DNA of 64,000 bases, taken from assembly GCF_011516885.1 (NCBI RefSeq), contig NZ_WOTD01000009.1:35840-99839 (forward strand), in the 5' to 3' direction. This stretch comes from Acetobacter lambici. GTDB lineage: Bacteria > Pseudomonadota > Alphaproteobacteria > Acetobacterales > Acetobacteraceae. The notes under the pieces were generated by a model that ran no database searches, was not told where the DNA came from, and was given only the letters and a program-made list of their open reading frames with translations. This document shows, in pieces, positions 10,020 to 19,584 of this stretch (the stretch's first letter is position 1; every line of letters starts with the position of its first letter). A program made the position numbers and the translations under genes.

Positions 10020-11381
10020 ATGTTTCTTCGCCGTCCTTTGCCTGTAGGCATGTGGCTGACCATGCAACTGGCGGCGCTGCCCGCTCTGGCGCAGGAAAAA
10101 ATAACCCCCGGTGATGCCGCTCGCCCTCTGGTGCTGGAAGAAACCCCGGCGGAAAAAGCACAGGCGGACAAGGAAGAGGTTAATCTTAAACCCACCAAGA
10201 ACCACACATGGTTTGACGATCTGGAAGGCCACCTTGTGGTCGAAGCCGGTGTTAACGGTAACCCGTGGACACACACAGGCCGCAACTGGGCGCAGTCCTA
10301 CGTGGACCGGGCCAACACCGCCACACTTAACCAGATTACAGGCACACTCTCCCACCCCACGACCGATATTGGCGGGGGCTACGGCATAGGGTTTGTGTTT
10401 GAGGTGCTGTACGGTTCGGATGCGCGCTTTAACCCGACCATTGGCATGGGCGATGGCAACCTGACGGGCATGTACCAGTGGGCTCCCACACAGGCCCATA
10501 TTGATGCGCATCTGCCATGGCTGAGCAAGGGGGGCATAGACCTCCAGATTGGCCAGCAATACGGTATTCAGGGTTTTGAAGGGACGGATGCGCTGGAACG
10601 TCCGTTTTATTCCTACAACTATTCATCCGATTACATTGTCCCGTTCGAAACCGTGGGCGTGCTGGCCACATGGCACATGACCGACACGGTTGCGTGGGTT
10701 ATGGGGGTGAACGCAGGCAACTCCACCACGTTTGGCGGGGCCAAAAACAACAAGCGCCCCAAAGGGTATTTTGGCGTGCAGTTGAGCGGGCTTATGGATG
10801 GCAAGCTGGATGTGGCGGCAATCGGTTACCTTGGCCCGCAGCAGAGCGTGTATGACATTGGCAACCGAGCCAACCAGAAAATGGAATATATTGGCGATAT
10901 TCTGGCGACATACAAACTGAACGACACCAGCTCCATTACGCTCAATGCCACCTACTTCCACGATGACTACCTACAGGACGACGTGTACGGCATTACCACC
11001 TACTTCTCGCATGACTTCTCGCCCTGGCTCACCTTCAATGCACGAGGCGAAATTTTCCGGGATAATAACGGCGACGTGGTGGACAACAATACCTCCACCA
11101 TGTCCTACGTGAACGAACTGCGCGGGCGCAGCTACTCCTACGATTACGCACCGGGCACCACCTATGGGGAACTGACCGTGGGTGTGACCTACCGGCCAGA
11201 GTTCCTCAAACTGCCACGCGGCAGCTTTTCCATCCGCCCCGAAGTGCGGCTGGACAAGTCGCTCAACGGCACCCGTCCGTTCAACCGCGTTTCTCCCACG
11301 GATGACCCGACCGTCAACTACGCCAACAACGGCACCAACAACATGTTCTGGTTCAGTTGCGATGCCATCTGGTCTTACTGA
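10020..11381 (+). CDS. Outer-membrane beta-barrel protein (OmpL-like, porin-2 type; aau orf-3 position)
   Basis: A 453-residue protein with a signal peptide (cleavage near ALAQ, residue 25) followed by many amphipathic beta-strands rich in Gly, Tyr, Asn and Thr, ending in aromatic WSY as outer-membrane barrels do. It resembles the putative beta-barrel porin-2 family. It has the same position as aau orf-3 of Alcaligenes, between the cytochrome and a thioredoxin-like gene, so a role in letting the amine reach the periplasm is plausible but inferred. A GGAG site lies about 10 bases before the ATG. Confidence 0.75.
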   Translation: MFLRRPLPVGMWLTMQLAALPALAQEKITPGDAARPLVLEETPAEKAQADKEEVNLKPTKNHTWFDDLEGHLVVEAGVNGNPWTHTGRNWAQSYVDRANTATLNQITGTLSHPTTDIGGGYGIGFVFEVLYGSDARFNPTIGMGDGNLTGMYQWAPTQAHIDAHLPWLSKGGIDLQIGQQYGIQGFEGTDALERPFYSYNYSSDYIVPFETVGVLATWHMTDTVAWVMGVNAGNSTTFGGAKNNKRPKGYFGVQLSGLMDGKLDVAAIGYLGPQQSVYDIGNRANQKMEYIGDILATYKLNDTSSITLNATYFHDDYLQDDVYGITTYFSHDFSPWLTFNARGEIFRDNNGDVVDNNTSTMSYVNELRGRSYSYDYAPGTTYGELTVGVTYRPEFLKLPRGSFSIRPEVRLDKSLNGTRPFNRVSPTDDPTVNYANNGTNNMFWFSCDAIWSY

Positions 11382-11414
11382 TCGCACAGGCCGGAAGGGC
11401 GAGGGGGCGGAAGC

Positions 11415-12029
11415 ATGACACAGGCAGGCCTGCAAACCCTTGTTCTCATGAATGGTATGCTGAGCCTGTTGCTTTGTGCGGCGTTTTTTGTAGCGTATCG
11501 CATGGTGCTAAGGCTGCGCAGGCTTTTTCAGGAAATTGCCCCCGTGGGTGCGTTAACCAACGCACGCGGCCCCCAGCCGGGGGATGCCTGCCCCACAGGT
11601 GCGTTTGCAACGCTGGATGGGCAGAGCATGGCGCTAGCCGGTGGGGCCATGCCCCGCCTGCTTCTGTTTGTGTCCGCCACGTGCCCGATCTCGCGCAAAA
11701 TTATCCCTCTTGCCCGCAGCTTTTGCGCGGCGGAGCAATTGGAGCTGGTTCTGGCGGGGGATGATAACCCGGCAGTGCAGGCCCATTTTGCACAGCAGAC
11801 GGGTACGCCGCCCGCCCGGTTTATCAATGACCCCGCATTGGGCCGGGCGCTGGAGGTGGACAAACTCCCCGCCGCCTTTTTGCTGGACCAGCAGGGCGAA
11901 CTGATTGCACGCGGGCTGGTGAACAACCGTGAACACTTGGAAAGTCTGCTCAATGCGTGGGAGAGCGGGTTTGGCACGGTGCAGGCTTATATTACCCATA
12001 CCCGCAAAGCTGGCCGGGCTACCGTTTAA
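11415..12029 (+). CDS. MauD-like membrane-anchored thioredoxin-fold protein lacking the second active-site Cys (aau orf-4 position)
   Basis: A 204-residue protein with one N-terminal transmembrane helix (residues 8-31) and a thioredoxin-like domain related to AauD: compare LLLFVSATCPISRKIIPLARSF here with LLLFVAAECPVCKRVSPIARQI there. The redox motif is C90-P-I-S93, so the second cysteine is replaced by serine. Such a protein cannot cycle an internal disulfide but could isomerise or trap substrates with one thiol. It ends the aau-type run of genes. Confidence 0.8.
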   Translation: MTQAGLQTLVLMNGMLSLLLCAAFFVAYRMVLRLRRLFQEIAPVGALTNARGPQPGDACPTGAFATLDGQSMALAGGAMPRLLLFVSATCPISRKIIPLARSFCAAEQLELVLAGDDNPAVQAHFAQQTGTPPARFINDPALGRALEVDKLPAAFLLDQQGELIARGLVNNREHLESLLNAWESGFGTVQAYITHTRKAGRATV

Positions 12030-12204
12030 GGCTGCAAGGCCGGGTTGGTGGCCCTGTTTGTGGCTGCGTGCCAGCTTACCATGCGTACCCGGCCTGCCTG
12101 ATCCCGCCTTGTGGATGGCGGAACCTTCATGCACACAGAAGCGTTGAGAATAATCCGTGCGGGGGACTGCACAGGGTCCATCCATAATCAAGGAGAACGC
12201 AGGC

Positions 12205-13041
12205 GTGAGCATTCCTGAACTAACCCTGAACGATGGCCGGAGCTTTCCACTTATAGCTTTTGGTACATACAAACTGAACGGCGCAGCGGGCGTGCAAGGC
12301 ATGGTGAGCGCGCTGGACGTTGGCTACCGTGCGCTCGATAGCGCCTTTAATTACGAAAACGAAGGAGCCGTGGGCGAAGCCGTGCGCAAAAGCGGACGCT
12401 CGCGCGAGGAGTTGAGCATTGCCTCCAAACTGCCCGGCCGCCACCAGAAATATGATGAGGCCCTGACCTGTATTGAGGAATCCCTCTACCGAGCAGGGCT
12501 GGACTATTACGACCTGTACTTCATCCACTGGCCCAACCCCAAGCAGGGGCTGTATGTGGAGGCATGGCAGGCCCTGATCGAGGCGCAAAAGCGTGGTTAT
12601 GTGCGCTCCATTGCCGTGTGCAATTTTCTGGCCGAGCATCTGGACAAGCTGAATGCCGAGACCGGGGTGCTGCCCACCATCAACCAGATCGAGCTTTCGC
12701 CCTACTTCCCGCAGGACGATATGCGGGCCTATCACCAGAAGCACGGCATTGTGACCGAAGGCTGGAGCCCGATTGGTCGTGGTGGCAAAATTCTGTCTGA
12801 TGACCTGATCGCGGGCATTGCCAAACGGCTGGGCAAAAGTTCGGCGCAGGTGGTGTTGCGCTGGCATGTGCAGGTCGGGTCCGTGCCCATTCCCAAAGCC
12901 TCGCACCGGGAGCGCCAGCTTGAAAACATGTCCGTGTTCGACTTTGAACTGACGGATCAGGACATGAAGGATATTGCAACCCTCGCCCGCCCCGATGGGC
13001 GCTCCTTCGGGCAGGACCCCGCAACGTACGAGGAGTTCTAA
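12205..13041 (+). CDS. Aldo/keto reductase
   Basis: A 278-residue NADP(H)-dependent aldo/keto reductase of (beta/alpha)8 fold. The catalytic tetrad is visible: Asp and Tyr in RALDSAFNYENEG, Lys in ASKLPG, and His in FIHWPNP. The C-terminal cofactor motif is VPIPKASHRERQLENM. It starts with GTG at 12205, preceded by AAGGAG at a spacing of 9, which is clearly better than an upstream in-frame start. It may reduce aldehydes or sugars. Being next to amine and aldehyde metabolism genes it may act on the aldehyde product, but that is inference. Confidence 0.9.
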   Translation: MSIPELTLNDGRSFPLIAFGTYKLNGAAGVQGMVSALDVGYRALDSAFNYENEGAVGEAVRKSGRSREELSIASKLPGRHQKYDEALTCIEESLYRAGLDYYDLYFIHWPNPKQGLYVEAWQALIEAQKRGYVRSIAVCNFLAEHLDKLNAETGVLPTINQIELSPYFPQDDMRAYHQKHGIVTEGWSPIGRGGKILSDDLIAGIAKRLGKSSAQVVLRWHVQVGSVPIPKASHRERQLENMSVFDFELTDQDMKDIATLARPDGRSFGQDPATYEEF

Positions 13042-13054
13042 GAGCCGTTGGGGC

Positions 13055-13918
13055 ATGGATAGCCTCAAGCTCGCACAGCTCAGGTTTTTTTGCGCCGTTA
13101 TGGAGGCAGGCTCGATTGTGGCTGCCTCCCGCCGCCTGAACTGTGTTGCCTCCAACGTAACGGCTCGCCTGCGGGAGTTGGAGCAGATTGTTGGCCAGCC
13201 CCTGTTCCTGCGGGAAAAGGGACGGCTGATCGAAACCCCGGCAGGGCGGGCGTTTTACGCTCAGGCGCATGAGGTTGTGCAAAAAGCCTCGGCCCTTGAG
13301 CATTTTTTTGAACCCGACGTGCCCCGTGGCGTGCTCCGGCTGGGGGCGCTGGATGTGGCGTTACACCATTTTTTGCCCCAGCGGCTCCCTTCCTTCATGC
13401 AGGCGTTCGCGGATGTGGAATTGCACCTGCTCAAACGTGCGAGCTACACGCTGGAGCAGATGTTAATGGAGCGTGAGCTTGATCTGGCCCTGACCGACGG
13501 GCCGATCGAACACCCATTGCTGCAAAGCCGGTTGGTTTTTACGGAGCATCTGCGGCTTGTCGCACCGGCCCATGTGCCGTCTGTTGCTGCTATCAACTGG
13601 GCCCGCACGGATGTCCTTTTGTTCAACTCGGATTGTTTTTATCGCAGCGTGTTTGAAAGCTGGATGAAAAAGAACAGGGTTACGCCAAGGCGGATTCAGA
13701 CAATTGAGTCCTATCAGGTTATTTTTGCCTGCGTGCGCGCGGGCCTTGGGGTCTGCTGTTGCCCCGATGTAATGCTACCAGCCGCCCAAGCACAGGGTCT
13801 GCACGTTATGACCCCGCCAGACCTGCCCGCAGCCCCGGTTTATTGCGTGTGGCGGCGCGATGGGGCAACCCCGCTGCTCATACGCTTTGTGGACCATCTG
13901 CGCGGCTGCGCTGAATAG
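13055..13918 (+). CDS. LysR-type transcriptional regulator
   Basis: A 287-residue LysR regulator with an N-terminal helix-turn-helix (LAQLRFFCAVMEAGSIVAAS, residues 5-24) and an effector-binding domain. The ATG at 13055 gives the normal LysR length and lies 14 bases after the aldo/keto reductase stop. It may regulate the reductase or the aldehyde dehydrogenase just downstream. A run of four near-consecutive cysteines (LGVCCCPD) near residue 235 is unusual and might sense metal or redox state, which is speculation. Confidence 0.88.
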   Translation: MDSLKLAQLRFFCAVMEAGSIVAASRRLNCVASNVTARLRELEQIVGQPLFLREKGRLIETPAGRAFYAQAHEVVQKASALEHFFEPDVPRGVLRLGALDVALHHFLPQRLPSFMQAFADVELHLLKRASYTLEQMLMERELDLALTDGPIEHPLLQSRLVFTEHLRLVAPAHVPSVAAINWARTDVLLFNSDCFYRSVFESWMKKNRVTPRRIQTIESYQVIFACVRAGLGVCCCPDVMLPAAQAQGLHVMTPPDLPAAPVYCVWRRDGATPLLIRFVDHLRGCAE

Positions 13919-13930
13919 GGAATTCATTTT

Positions 13931-13950
13931 TTGTGAGTTTATTGCTCACA
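13931..13950. promoter_or_regulatory. Inverted repeat TTGTGAG-N7-CTCACA upstream of aldA
   Basis: A dyad about 70 bases before the aldA start codon. Nearly the same dyad (TTGTGAG-N8-CTCACAA) occurs upstream of the TonB-dependent receptor gene at 46955-46976, which suggests a shared regulator. The spacing of TGTGA to TCACA is 9 bases, not the 6 of CRP sites. Confidence 0.45.
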
Positions 13951-14019
13951 TATCATCACTTTTAAAGTGGTGCGCCATCCCCAATACTCATGACCAGAAC
14001 GGTAAGGAGACTATTGGAA

Positions 14020-15465
14020 ATGTCTGTTAAAAAACATGATCTGTTTATAAACGGCCAGTGGGTCAAACCTGCATCCGGCCAGTACGTAACCATCAAAAAC
14101 CCGGCAAATGGGGTGGAGGTGGCTGCTGCCGCCAAAGGCAGCGTTGCGGATGTGGACAAGGCCGTGGCCGCTGCCCGCAAGGCCTTTGGGCCGTGGAGTG
14201 CCAAAACAGCCTCCGTCAGGGCGGATTATCTGTACGCACTTGAAAACCTTCTTGTGCGGGACAAGGAAAAACTGGCCACCATTATTACGTCCGAAATGGG
14301 AAAACCCATTGCGGAGGCACGGGTGGAAGTGGATTTTGCCGCGGGGCTTTTGCGCTTTGCCGCGGAAAATACGCGCCGTTTGCAAGGCGAAATTATTCCC
14401 GGTGAGCGTGAGGGCGAAAAAATCCTGATCGACCGTGTGCCCCACGGCGTTGTGGGGGCTATTACGGCATGGAACTTCCCGCTCGCACTGTGCGCGCGCA
14501 AAATTGGCCCCGCTCTGGCTGCGGGTAACACCATTGTTGTCAAACCCCATGAGCTAAGCCCACTCTCTGCAATGGCGCTAGCGGCGCTGGCGCAGGAGGC
14601 AGGCTTGCCAGAAGGTGTGCTGAACATGGTAACGGGCGATGGCCCCGATGTTGGCGTGCCGTTGGTGGCCCACCCGAATGTGCCGTTTATTACCATGACC
14701 GGCTCCACTCCTGCGGGCAAAAAAATCATGGCGGCGGCGGCTGAACACCTGAAGGAAGTGCGGCTCGAACTGGGTGGCAAGGCACCGTTTATTGTTATGG
14801 ACGATGCGGATATTGAGGCAGCGATTGAAGCTGCGGTCAGTGCGCGCTTTTTTAACGGCGGGCAGGTCTGCACCGCTAACGAGCGGACTTACGTGCATGA
14901 GGCGGTGTACGATCAGTTTGCAAAAAGCCTGCGTGCGCGCGTGGAAAAGCTCAAAGTGGGAGATCCCATGCAGGAGGGCACGGACATGGGGCCAAAGGTC
15001 AGTCTGGCGGAGTTGGAAAAGGTGGACGCCATGGTGCAAAAAGCCATTGCGCAGGGGGCAAAGCTGGAACTGGGTGGCCACCGGTTGACAGGCGGCCAGT
15101 ATGACCACGGCACCTACTATGCCCCAACTCTGCTGAGCAATGTGACCCACGGCATGGATATTGTGCATAACGAGGTTTTTGGCCCGGTTTTGTCCCTGCT
15201 CAAGGTGCGTGACTTTGATGAAGCCCTGAGACTGGCGAACGAGAGCCAGTATGGCCTGTCCGCATACCTGTTTACCAAGGATCTGGCCCGGGTGCTGCGT
15301 ATGACGCGGGAGTTGGAATTTGGCGAGGTGTACGTGAACCGAGGAGCAGGGGAAGAACCGCAGGGCTTCCACCATGGTTACAAAAACAGTGGTCTTGGTG
15401 GGGAGGACGGGCAGCACGGGCTGGAAGCCTACGTGCAGACCAAGACCATCTACCTGAATGCCTGA
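14020..15465 (+). CDS. aldA: NAD(P)-dependent aldehyde dehydrogenase, AldA (lactaldehyde/glycolaldehyde) type
   Basis: A 481-residue cytosolic aldehyde dehydrogenase. The catalytic residues are N152 (WNFP), E250 (LELGGKAP) and C284 (GGQVCTANER). The C-terminal stretch GEVYVNRGAGEEPQGFHHGYKNSGLGGEDGQHGLEAYVQT closely recalls E. coli AldA, which oxidises lactaldehyde and glycolaldehyde. The ATG at 14020 has AAGGAGA 9 bases upstream; an earlier in-frame ATG at 13990 lacks one. A strong terminator follows, so it is probably a single-gene unit. Which aldehyde it meets here is open. Confidence 0.85.
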   Translation: MSVKKHDLFINGQWVKPASGQYVTIKNPANGVEVAAAAKGSVADVDKAVAAARKAFGPWSAKTASVRADYLYALENLLVRDKEKLATIITSEMGKPIAEARVEVDFAAGLLRFAAENTRRLQGEIIPGEREGEKILIDRVPHGVVGAITAWNFPLALCARKIGPALAAGNTIVVKPHELSPLSAMALAALAQEAGLPEGVLNMVTGDGPDVGVPLVAHPNVPFITMTGSTPAGKKIMAAAAEHLKEVRLELGGKAPFIVMDDADIEAAIEAAVSARFFNGGQVCTANERTYVHEAVYDQFAKSLRARVEKLKVGDPMQEGTDMGPKVSLAELEKVDAMVQKAIAQGAKLELGGHRLTGGQYDHGTYYAPTLLSNVTHGMDIVHNEVFGPVLSLLKVRDFDEALRLANESQYGLSAYLFTKDLARVLRMTRELEFGEVYVNRGAGEEPQGFHHGYKNSGLGGEDGQHGLEAYVQTKTIYLNA

Positions 15466-15500
15466 TTGGCGTTTGGCGCGCGTTATCAGGCTAAAAGCAA

Positions 15501-15537
15501 AGGCTGCGGAGCATTATGGCTCCGCAGCCTTTTTGTT
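15501..15537 (+). terminator. Rho-independent terminator of aldA
   Basis: A perfect 12-base stem, AGGCTGCGGAGC / GCTCCGCAGCCT, with a 6-base loop is followed by TTTTGTTT. It lies 36 bases after the aldA stop. Confidence 0.93.
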
Positions 15538-15590
15538 TGTGTGGTTGGTATAAAGCCCGCGTTAAGCAGTGGTTTTACATTAGGTGCAGG

Positions 15591-16916
15591 TTATTTTGCC
15601 TCTTTGGCGTCATGCACGGCCTGTTCCATGTTGTGGGGTGTCGCCGTGGTAAAGTGGGTCATAACAAAACTGGCAATGTCGGCCAGATCACGCTCGCTCA
15701 GCCCACCACCGGCAAAGTGCGGCATGATCTGCACACCCGTTGTGGTTTGCATGCCGCTGCCCTGCACAAGAATCTGCACAAGGTTGCGCCCGTTATCCGC
15801 CCCCAGCGAACGCGCACCCGTTATGGTGCCAAAGCTGGACTGGCGGCCTGTGCCATCGGGCATGTGGCAGCCTGCACAGGCAGAAGCATACAGGCGTGCG
15901 CCGCGTGTGGTCTGGGGTAATGTGGCATCCCCCGCCGGGGGTGTGGTGCGCTCCACAGTATCTTCGGCCGTATGCAGGGGGGGGATACTGCGCAGGTACA
16001 CCACCATGGCGTGGATGTCGGGGGCACTCAGGTAGCGCAGGCTGTGGCCCACAACATCGGCCATATCCCCCGCCGCCGTGCCGTGGCCATCCGCATGGCC
16101 GGTGGCAAGGTACTGCGCAAGATCCTGATCACTCCATGCGCCAAGCCCGCTCTGTTTGTCCGATGTCAGGTTATATGCCCGCCAGCCATTGACCACATTG
16201 CCACCCAACGCGCGCTTGCCATCCAGCCCGAAGGTGGCTGTGCGCGGGGTGTGGCAGTCCGCGCAATGGCCCGGCCCTTCCACCAGGTAGCGCCCCCGGT
16301 TCCAGTCCGCCGGTTTGCCCGGATCATCCGCGTAGCTGGCGGCGGGGCCGTTGAGCATGTTCCAGAACACCATGAGCCCACGTATGGAAAACGGAAATTT
16401 GATTGCATTTTCAGGTGTTTTCTGGGGAGATACCGGTAACGTTGCCAGATAGGCGCGTATGTCCCTGACCTGTGCTTCGCTCATGCGCGCATAAGCGGGG
16501 TAAGGCATGGCGGGGTACAGGTGCTTCCAGTGAGGGGATACCCCCTTGCGCACTGCATCCACAAACTGCTGGTCGGTCCATGTGCCAATGCCTGCGGTTT
16601 TGTCCGGGGTAATGTTGGGGGCGTACATAACCCCAATTCCGGGCAGGCTGAAGGCCCGGCCACCGGCATAGGGTGTGCCGCCTTCGGCTGTGTGGCAGAC
16701 CTCGCAATCCGCAGCGCGGGCCAGATACCGCCCGTTTTCCACGCTTGCGGGGGGCGCGGCATGGGCATGGGGCGTGGCGGCCAGCAAGGCTACGCCGCCA
16801 AGGAGGCAGGCGGAAAAAGAACCACGGAGGCAGGCATAAACACGGTCCAATGGGTAACGGGGCAGAGTAGTGTCAGGCTGGCCGGTTATGCTGCGTGTGT
16901 GCTTGGGGTTACGCAT
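15591..16916 (-). CDS. Triheme cytochrome c subunit of a membrane molybdenum aldehyde oxidoreductase
   Basis: A 441-residue exported cytochrome with three heme c sites (CEVCH at residues 71-75, then CADCH and CAGCH), the layout of the AdhB/AldF cytochromes that carry electrons from periplasmic alcohol and aldehyde dehydrogenases to ubiquinone. A signal peptide ends near AHAAP, residue 54. The ATG overlaps the stop of the molybdopterin subunit by one base (TGATG), so translation is coupled. A longer upstream reading would lie inside that gene and is rejected. Confidence 0.9.
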   Translation of the reverse strand: MRNPKHTRSITGQPDTTLPRYPLDRVYACLRGSFSACLLGGVALLAATPHAHAAPPASVENGRYLARAADCEVCHTAEGGTPYAGGRAFSLPGIGVMYAPNITPDKTAGIGTWTDQQFVDAVRKGVSPHWKHLYPAMPYPAYARMSEAQVRDIRAYLATLPVSPQKTPENAIKFPFSIRGLMVFWNMLNGPAASYADDPGKPADWNRGRYLVEGPGHCADCHTPRTATFGLDGKRALGGNVVNGWRAYNLTSDKQSGLGAWSDQDLAQYLATGHADGHGTAAGDMADVVGHSLRYLSAPDIHAMVVYLRSIPPLHTAEDTVERTTPPAGDATLPQTTRGARLYASACAGCHMPDGTGRQSSFGTITGARSLGADNGRNLVQILVQGSGMQTTTGVQIMPHFAGGGLSERDLADIASFVMTHFTTATPHNMEQAVHDAKEAK

Positions 16917-19126
16917 CAGCCCTGCTCCTTGCCAGTTGCCCCATTGCGGGGGGAAAGGAGCGGCAGCGTGCGGTAGCGCCGCCCCTGTGCCGCCGCCATG
17001 GCGTTGGCCAGAACGGGGGCAGCGGCAGCGGTTCCGACTTCGCCAATGCCGCCGGGGTCTTCCGTGCTGGGCATGAGCAGAACATCTATTTTGCGTGGAG
17101 CTTCGTTCATGCGCATGATGCGCCATGTGTTGAAGTTGTTCTGCTGCACCCGGCCCCCTTCGAGCGTGATCTCGTTATAAAGAGCGGCACTAAAGCCAAA
17201 AATCAGCCCGCCTTCGATCTGGGAGACAACCTGATCGGGGTTGAGCACACGCCCGCAATCCACCACGGCAGTCACGCGGTGGATAATTACGTTGTCTGGC
17301 TCTGGCATTTCCACTTCCGCAATGCTGGCCATGTAGGAGCCAAAGGCAAACTGCACGGCCACACCGCGTGCGCGTCCCGGTGGCAAAGGGGTGTTCCAGC
17401 CTGCGAGCTGTGCAGCCTTGTCCAGTACGGCCAGCGCGCGGGGGTTTTGCGCCAGCATGGCGCGCCGGTAGGCTACGGGGTCCGCTCCTGCGCGGTGGGC
17501 CAGTTCGTCTATAAACCCTTCGACCACAAACAGGCCGCGTGTGCCGCCAACACCGCGCCACCATGCGGTAACAACGCCGGGGGCTTCGCGCCGGGCAAAT
17601 TCCAGCCGGTAGGCGGGATAGGTGTAAGGGGTAATAATGGTGGTGACGGAAAGGTCCTCATCATACCCATCCTTGGTCAGTTCGGGCGGGTCCCAGCGTG
17701 CGACCACGGCGGGGCCGACAATGCGGTGGGTCAGGGCGGTTATAAAACCCCTGTCATCCAGTGCCGCAGTCATCTGGTCCACATAGGCGGGGCGGTAGCG
17801 GTCGCGCGTCAGATCTTCCTCGCGGCTCCAGATGATTTTGAGCGGGTAGGGGAGCTGGCGTGCGAATTCTATGCACTGGGTAACATATTCATGCTCTAGC
17901 CTGCGGCCAAAACCCCCGCCAATATACTGGCAGTGTACGGCTACCTTCTCCTTTGGCAGGCCGGTCAGTTCGACTGCCGTGTCCCGCGCGCGGTCGGCAA
18001 TTTGCGTGCCGGTCCATATGTCGCATCCATCAGGCCGCACATGGGCTGTGCAGTTTATGGGCTCCATGGGGGCGTGGGCCAGCAGGGGCTGCTGGTAGGT
18101 GGCGGTGTACGTGGTGGGGGCATGAGCAATAATGGCCGGGGCATCGCCCTTTGTGTTGGCCACAATGGCGGGGCCGCTCAGCCCGTCGTGCAACTGGTCA
18201 TATATGGTCTGGGTGGTCACATGGGCGTTGGGGCCGTAGTGCCATTGGGGTTTGAGCGCGCGCAGGCCCTTGCGGGCGGCCCAGTAGTGGTCGGCTACAA
18301 CGCAGACCGTGTTGTTGGGGGCATTGACCAGAACGGCCTGCACACCATGCACGGCAAGGGCTGCGGCCCGGTTCATGCTGGCCAGCGTGCCGCCCTCCAC
18401 CGGGCAGGCGGCAACAGTGCCGATTTTTTGCCCCGGTACCTGCACATCCATGCCAAAAATGGCGCGGCCTTCCACTTTGACCGTGCTGTCTATGCGGTGT
18501 TGGGGTTTGCCCAGCAGGGTGTAGGTGGCGGGGTCCTTGAGTGTGGGTTTTTGCGGCACGGGCAGGGCTGCCGCCTGTGCGGCCACCGCACCAAAGGGCA
18601 GGGTACGGCCGGTAGGCACGTGGATAATTGTGGCCGAGCGGGTTGTGCAGTCCGCCACCTGTGCCTGCCAGCGTGCGGCGGCTGCCTGCACCAGCATGCT
18701 GCGTGCGGCGGCCCCCGCCTGACGGAGTGGAAGCCACTCGGTCATGACCGAGGTGGAACCACCCGTAATTTCAGCCCCGGCTCCCGGAGGTGCGGCCTCT
18801 ATTGCGACCTGCGCCATGTCTATGCCCAGCTCTTCGGCAATGAGCATGACGGAAGACGTGTAAATGCCCTGTCCCATTTCCACGTTGGGCAGAATAAGGG
18901 TTATGCGGTTGTCTGCGGCAATGCGGATATAGGCGTTGGGGGCAAAGACCCCCTGCGCGTTTTCGACCAGCATGCCCTGTTCAGCGGCGGTGCCACCAGA
19001 GCGGGCAGCGCCCTGTGCGCGGCCATGGTGCATGGTGGGCCAGAATGTGGCCAGCACGAGCGCGCCACCGGCCCCCAGTAACTGCCTGCGGCTGGCCATG
19101 GTGGGGCGTGGTGTTGGTGTGGTCAT
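16916..19126 (-). CDS. Molybdopterin-binding subunit of an aldehyde oxidoreductase (IorB/AldH-like)
   Basis: A 736-residue large subunit of the xanthine-oxidase superfamily, exported by a Tat signal ([19 protein letters not shown], residues 12-30). Molybdenum-cofactor contacts are visible in [17 protein letters not shown] and in [15 protein letters not shown]. The catalytic glutamate is in [12 protein letters not shown] near the C-terminus. It resembles isoquinoline 1-oxidoreductase and the acetic-acid-bacterial aldehyde dehydrogenase large subunit. The substrate is not decided by these motifs, and close parts differ from the main acetaldehyde enzyme as I recall it. The start overlaps the small subunit stop as ATGA. 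Confidence 0.88.
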   Translation of the reverse strand: MTTPTPRPTMASRRQLLGAGGALVLATFWPTMHHGRAQGAARSGGTAAEQGMLVENAQGVFAPNAYIRIAADNRITLILPNVEMGQGIYTSSVMLIAEELGIDMAQVAIEAAPPGAGAEITGGSTSVMTEWLPLRQAGAAARSMLVQAAAARWQAQVADCTTRSATIIHVPTGRTLPFGAVAAQAAALPVPQKPTLKDPATYTLLGKPQHRIDSTVKVEGRAIFGMDVQVPGQKIGTVAACPVEGGTLASMNRAAALAVHGVQAVLVNAPNNTVCVVADHYWAARKGLRALKPQWHYGPNAHVTTQTIYDQLHDGLSGPAIVANTKGDAPAIIAHAPTTYTATYQQPLLAHAPMEPINCTAHVRPDGCDIWTGTQIADRARDTAVELTGLPKEKVAVHCQYIGGGFGRRLEHEYVTQCIEFARQLPYPLKIIWSREEDLTRDRYRPAYVDQMTAALDDRGFITALTHRIVGPAVVARWDPPELTKDGYDEDLSVTTIITPYTYPAYRLEFARREAPGVVTAWWRGVGGTRGLFVVEGFIDELAHRAGADPVAYRRAMLAQNPRALAVLDKAAQLAGWNTPLPPGRARGVAVQFAFGSYMASIAEVEMPEPDNVIIHRVTAVVDCGRVLNPDQVVSQIEGGLIFGFSAALYNEITLEGGRVQQNNFNTWRIMRMNEAPRKIDVLLMPSTEDPGGIGEVGTAAAAPVLANAMAAAQGRRYRTLPLLSPRNGATGKEQG

Positions 19127-19584
19127 GCCAGTGCTCCCGCCGCGTGGTGAATGGCTGCGCGAATACGCACATACGTGCCGCAGCGGCACAGATTGGCGGA
19201 CATGGCGCTGTCTATCTGCTCATCCGTGGGGTTGGGCACACTGCGCAGCAGGGCAATGGCGGCCATGATCTGCCCCGGCTGGCAATAGCCGCATTGCACC
19301 ACGTCCAGCGCTACCCATGCTGCCTGTACGGCCTTTGCCACCGGGTCGGTCGGGGCTACCCCTTCGAGCGTGCTGATGTGCTGCTCCCCGATCAGCCCCA
19401 CCGGCAGGTTGCATGCCCGCACGGCCCGGCCATCCATATGCACGGTGCATGCACCGCACTGGGCTATGCCGCAGCCGAATTTGGTGGCGTTCAGGCCCAG
19501 AACATCGCGCAGAACCCACAGAAGGGGGGTGTCCGGGTCGACATCCACCTGGTGGGATTGTCCGTTTATGTTCAGGCTCAGCAT
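19123..19584 (-). CDS. (2Fe-2S)-binding small subunit of the molybdenum aldehyde oxidoreductase
   Basis: A 153-residue iron-sulfur subunit with two [2Fe-2S] clusters: the plant-ferredoxin type ([11 protein letters not shown] and a later Cys in RACNLP) and the second cluster CGYCQPGQ...LCRCGTY. The ATG at 19584 is chosen because MLSLNINGQ is the family-typical beginning and AAGGAG lies upstream. First gene of a three-gene operon (small, large, triheme cytochrome). Confidence 0.92.
   Translation of the reverse strand: MLSLNINGQSHQVDVDPDTPLLWVLRDVLGLNATKFGCGIAQCGACTVHMDGRAVRACNLPVGLIGEQHISTLEGVAPTDPVAKAVQAAWVALDVVQCGYCQPGQIMAAIALLRSVPNPTDEQIDSAMSANLCRCGTYVRIRAAIHHAAGALA

Noticed and set aside
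13931..13950. Dyad considered as a CRP/FNR site
   Set aside because: TGTGA and TCACA are 9 bases apart here, not 6.
16895..17899. Open frame of about 334 codons opposite the molybdopterin subunit
   Set aside because: The minus strand carries the complete molybdopterin subunit with all motifs; the plus frame has no recognisable domain and is a GC-skew shadow.
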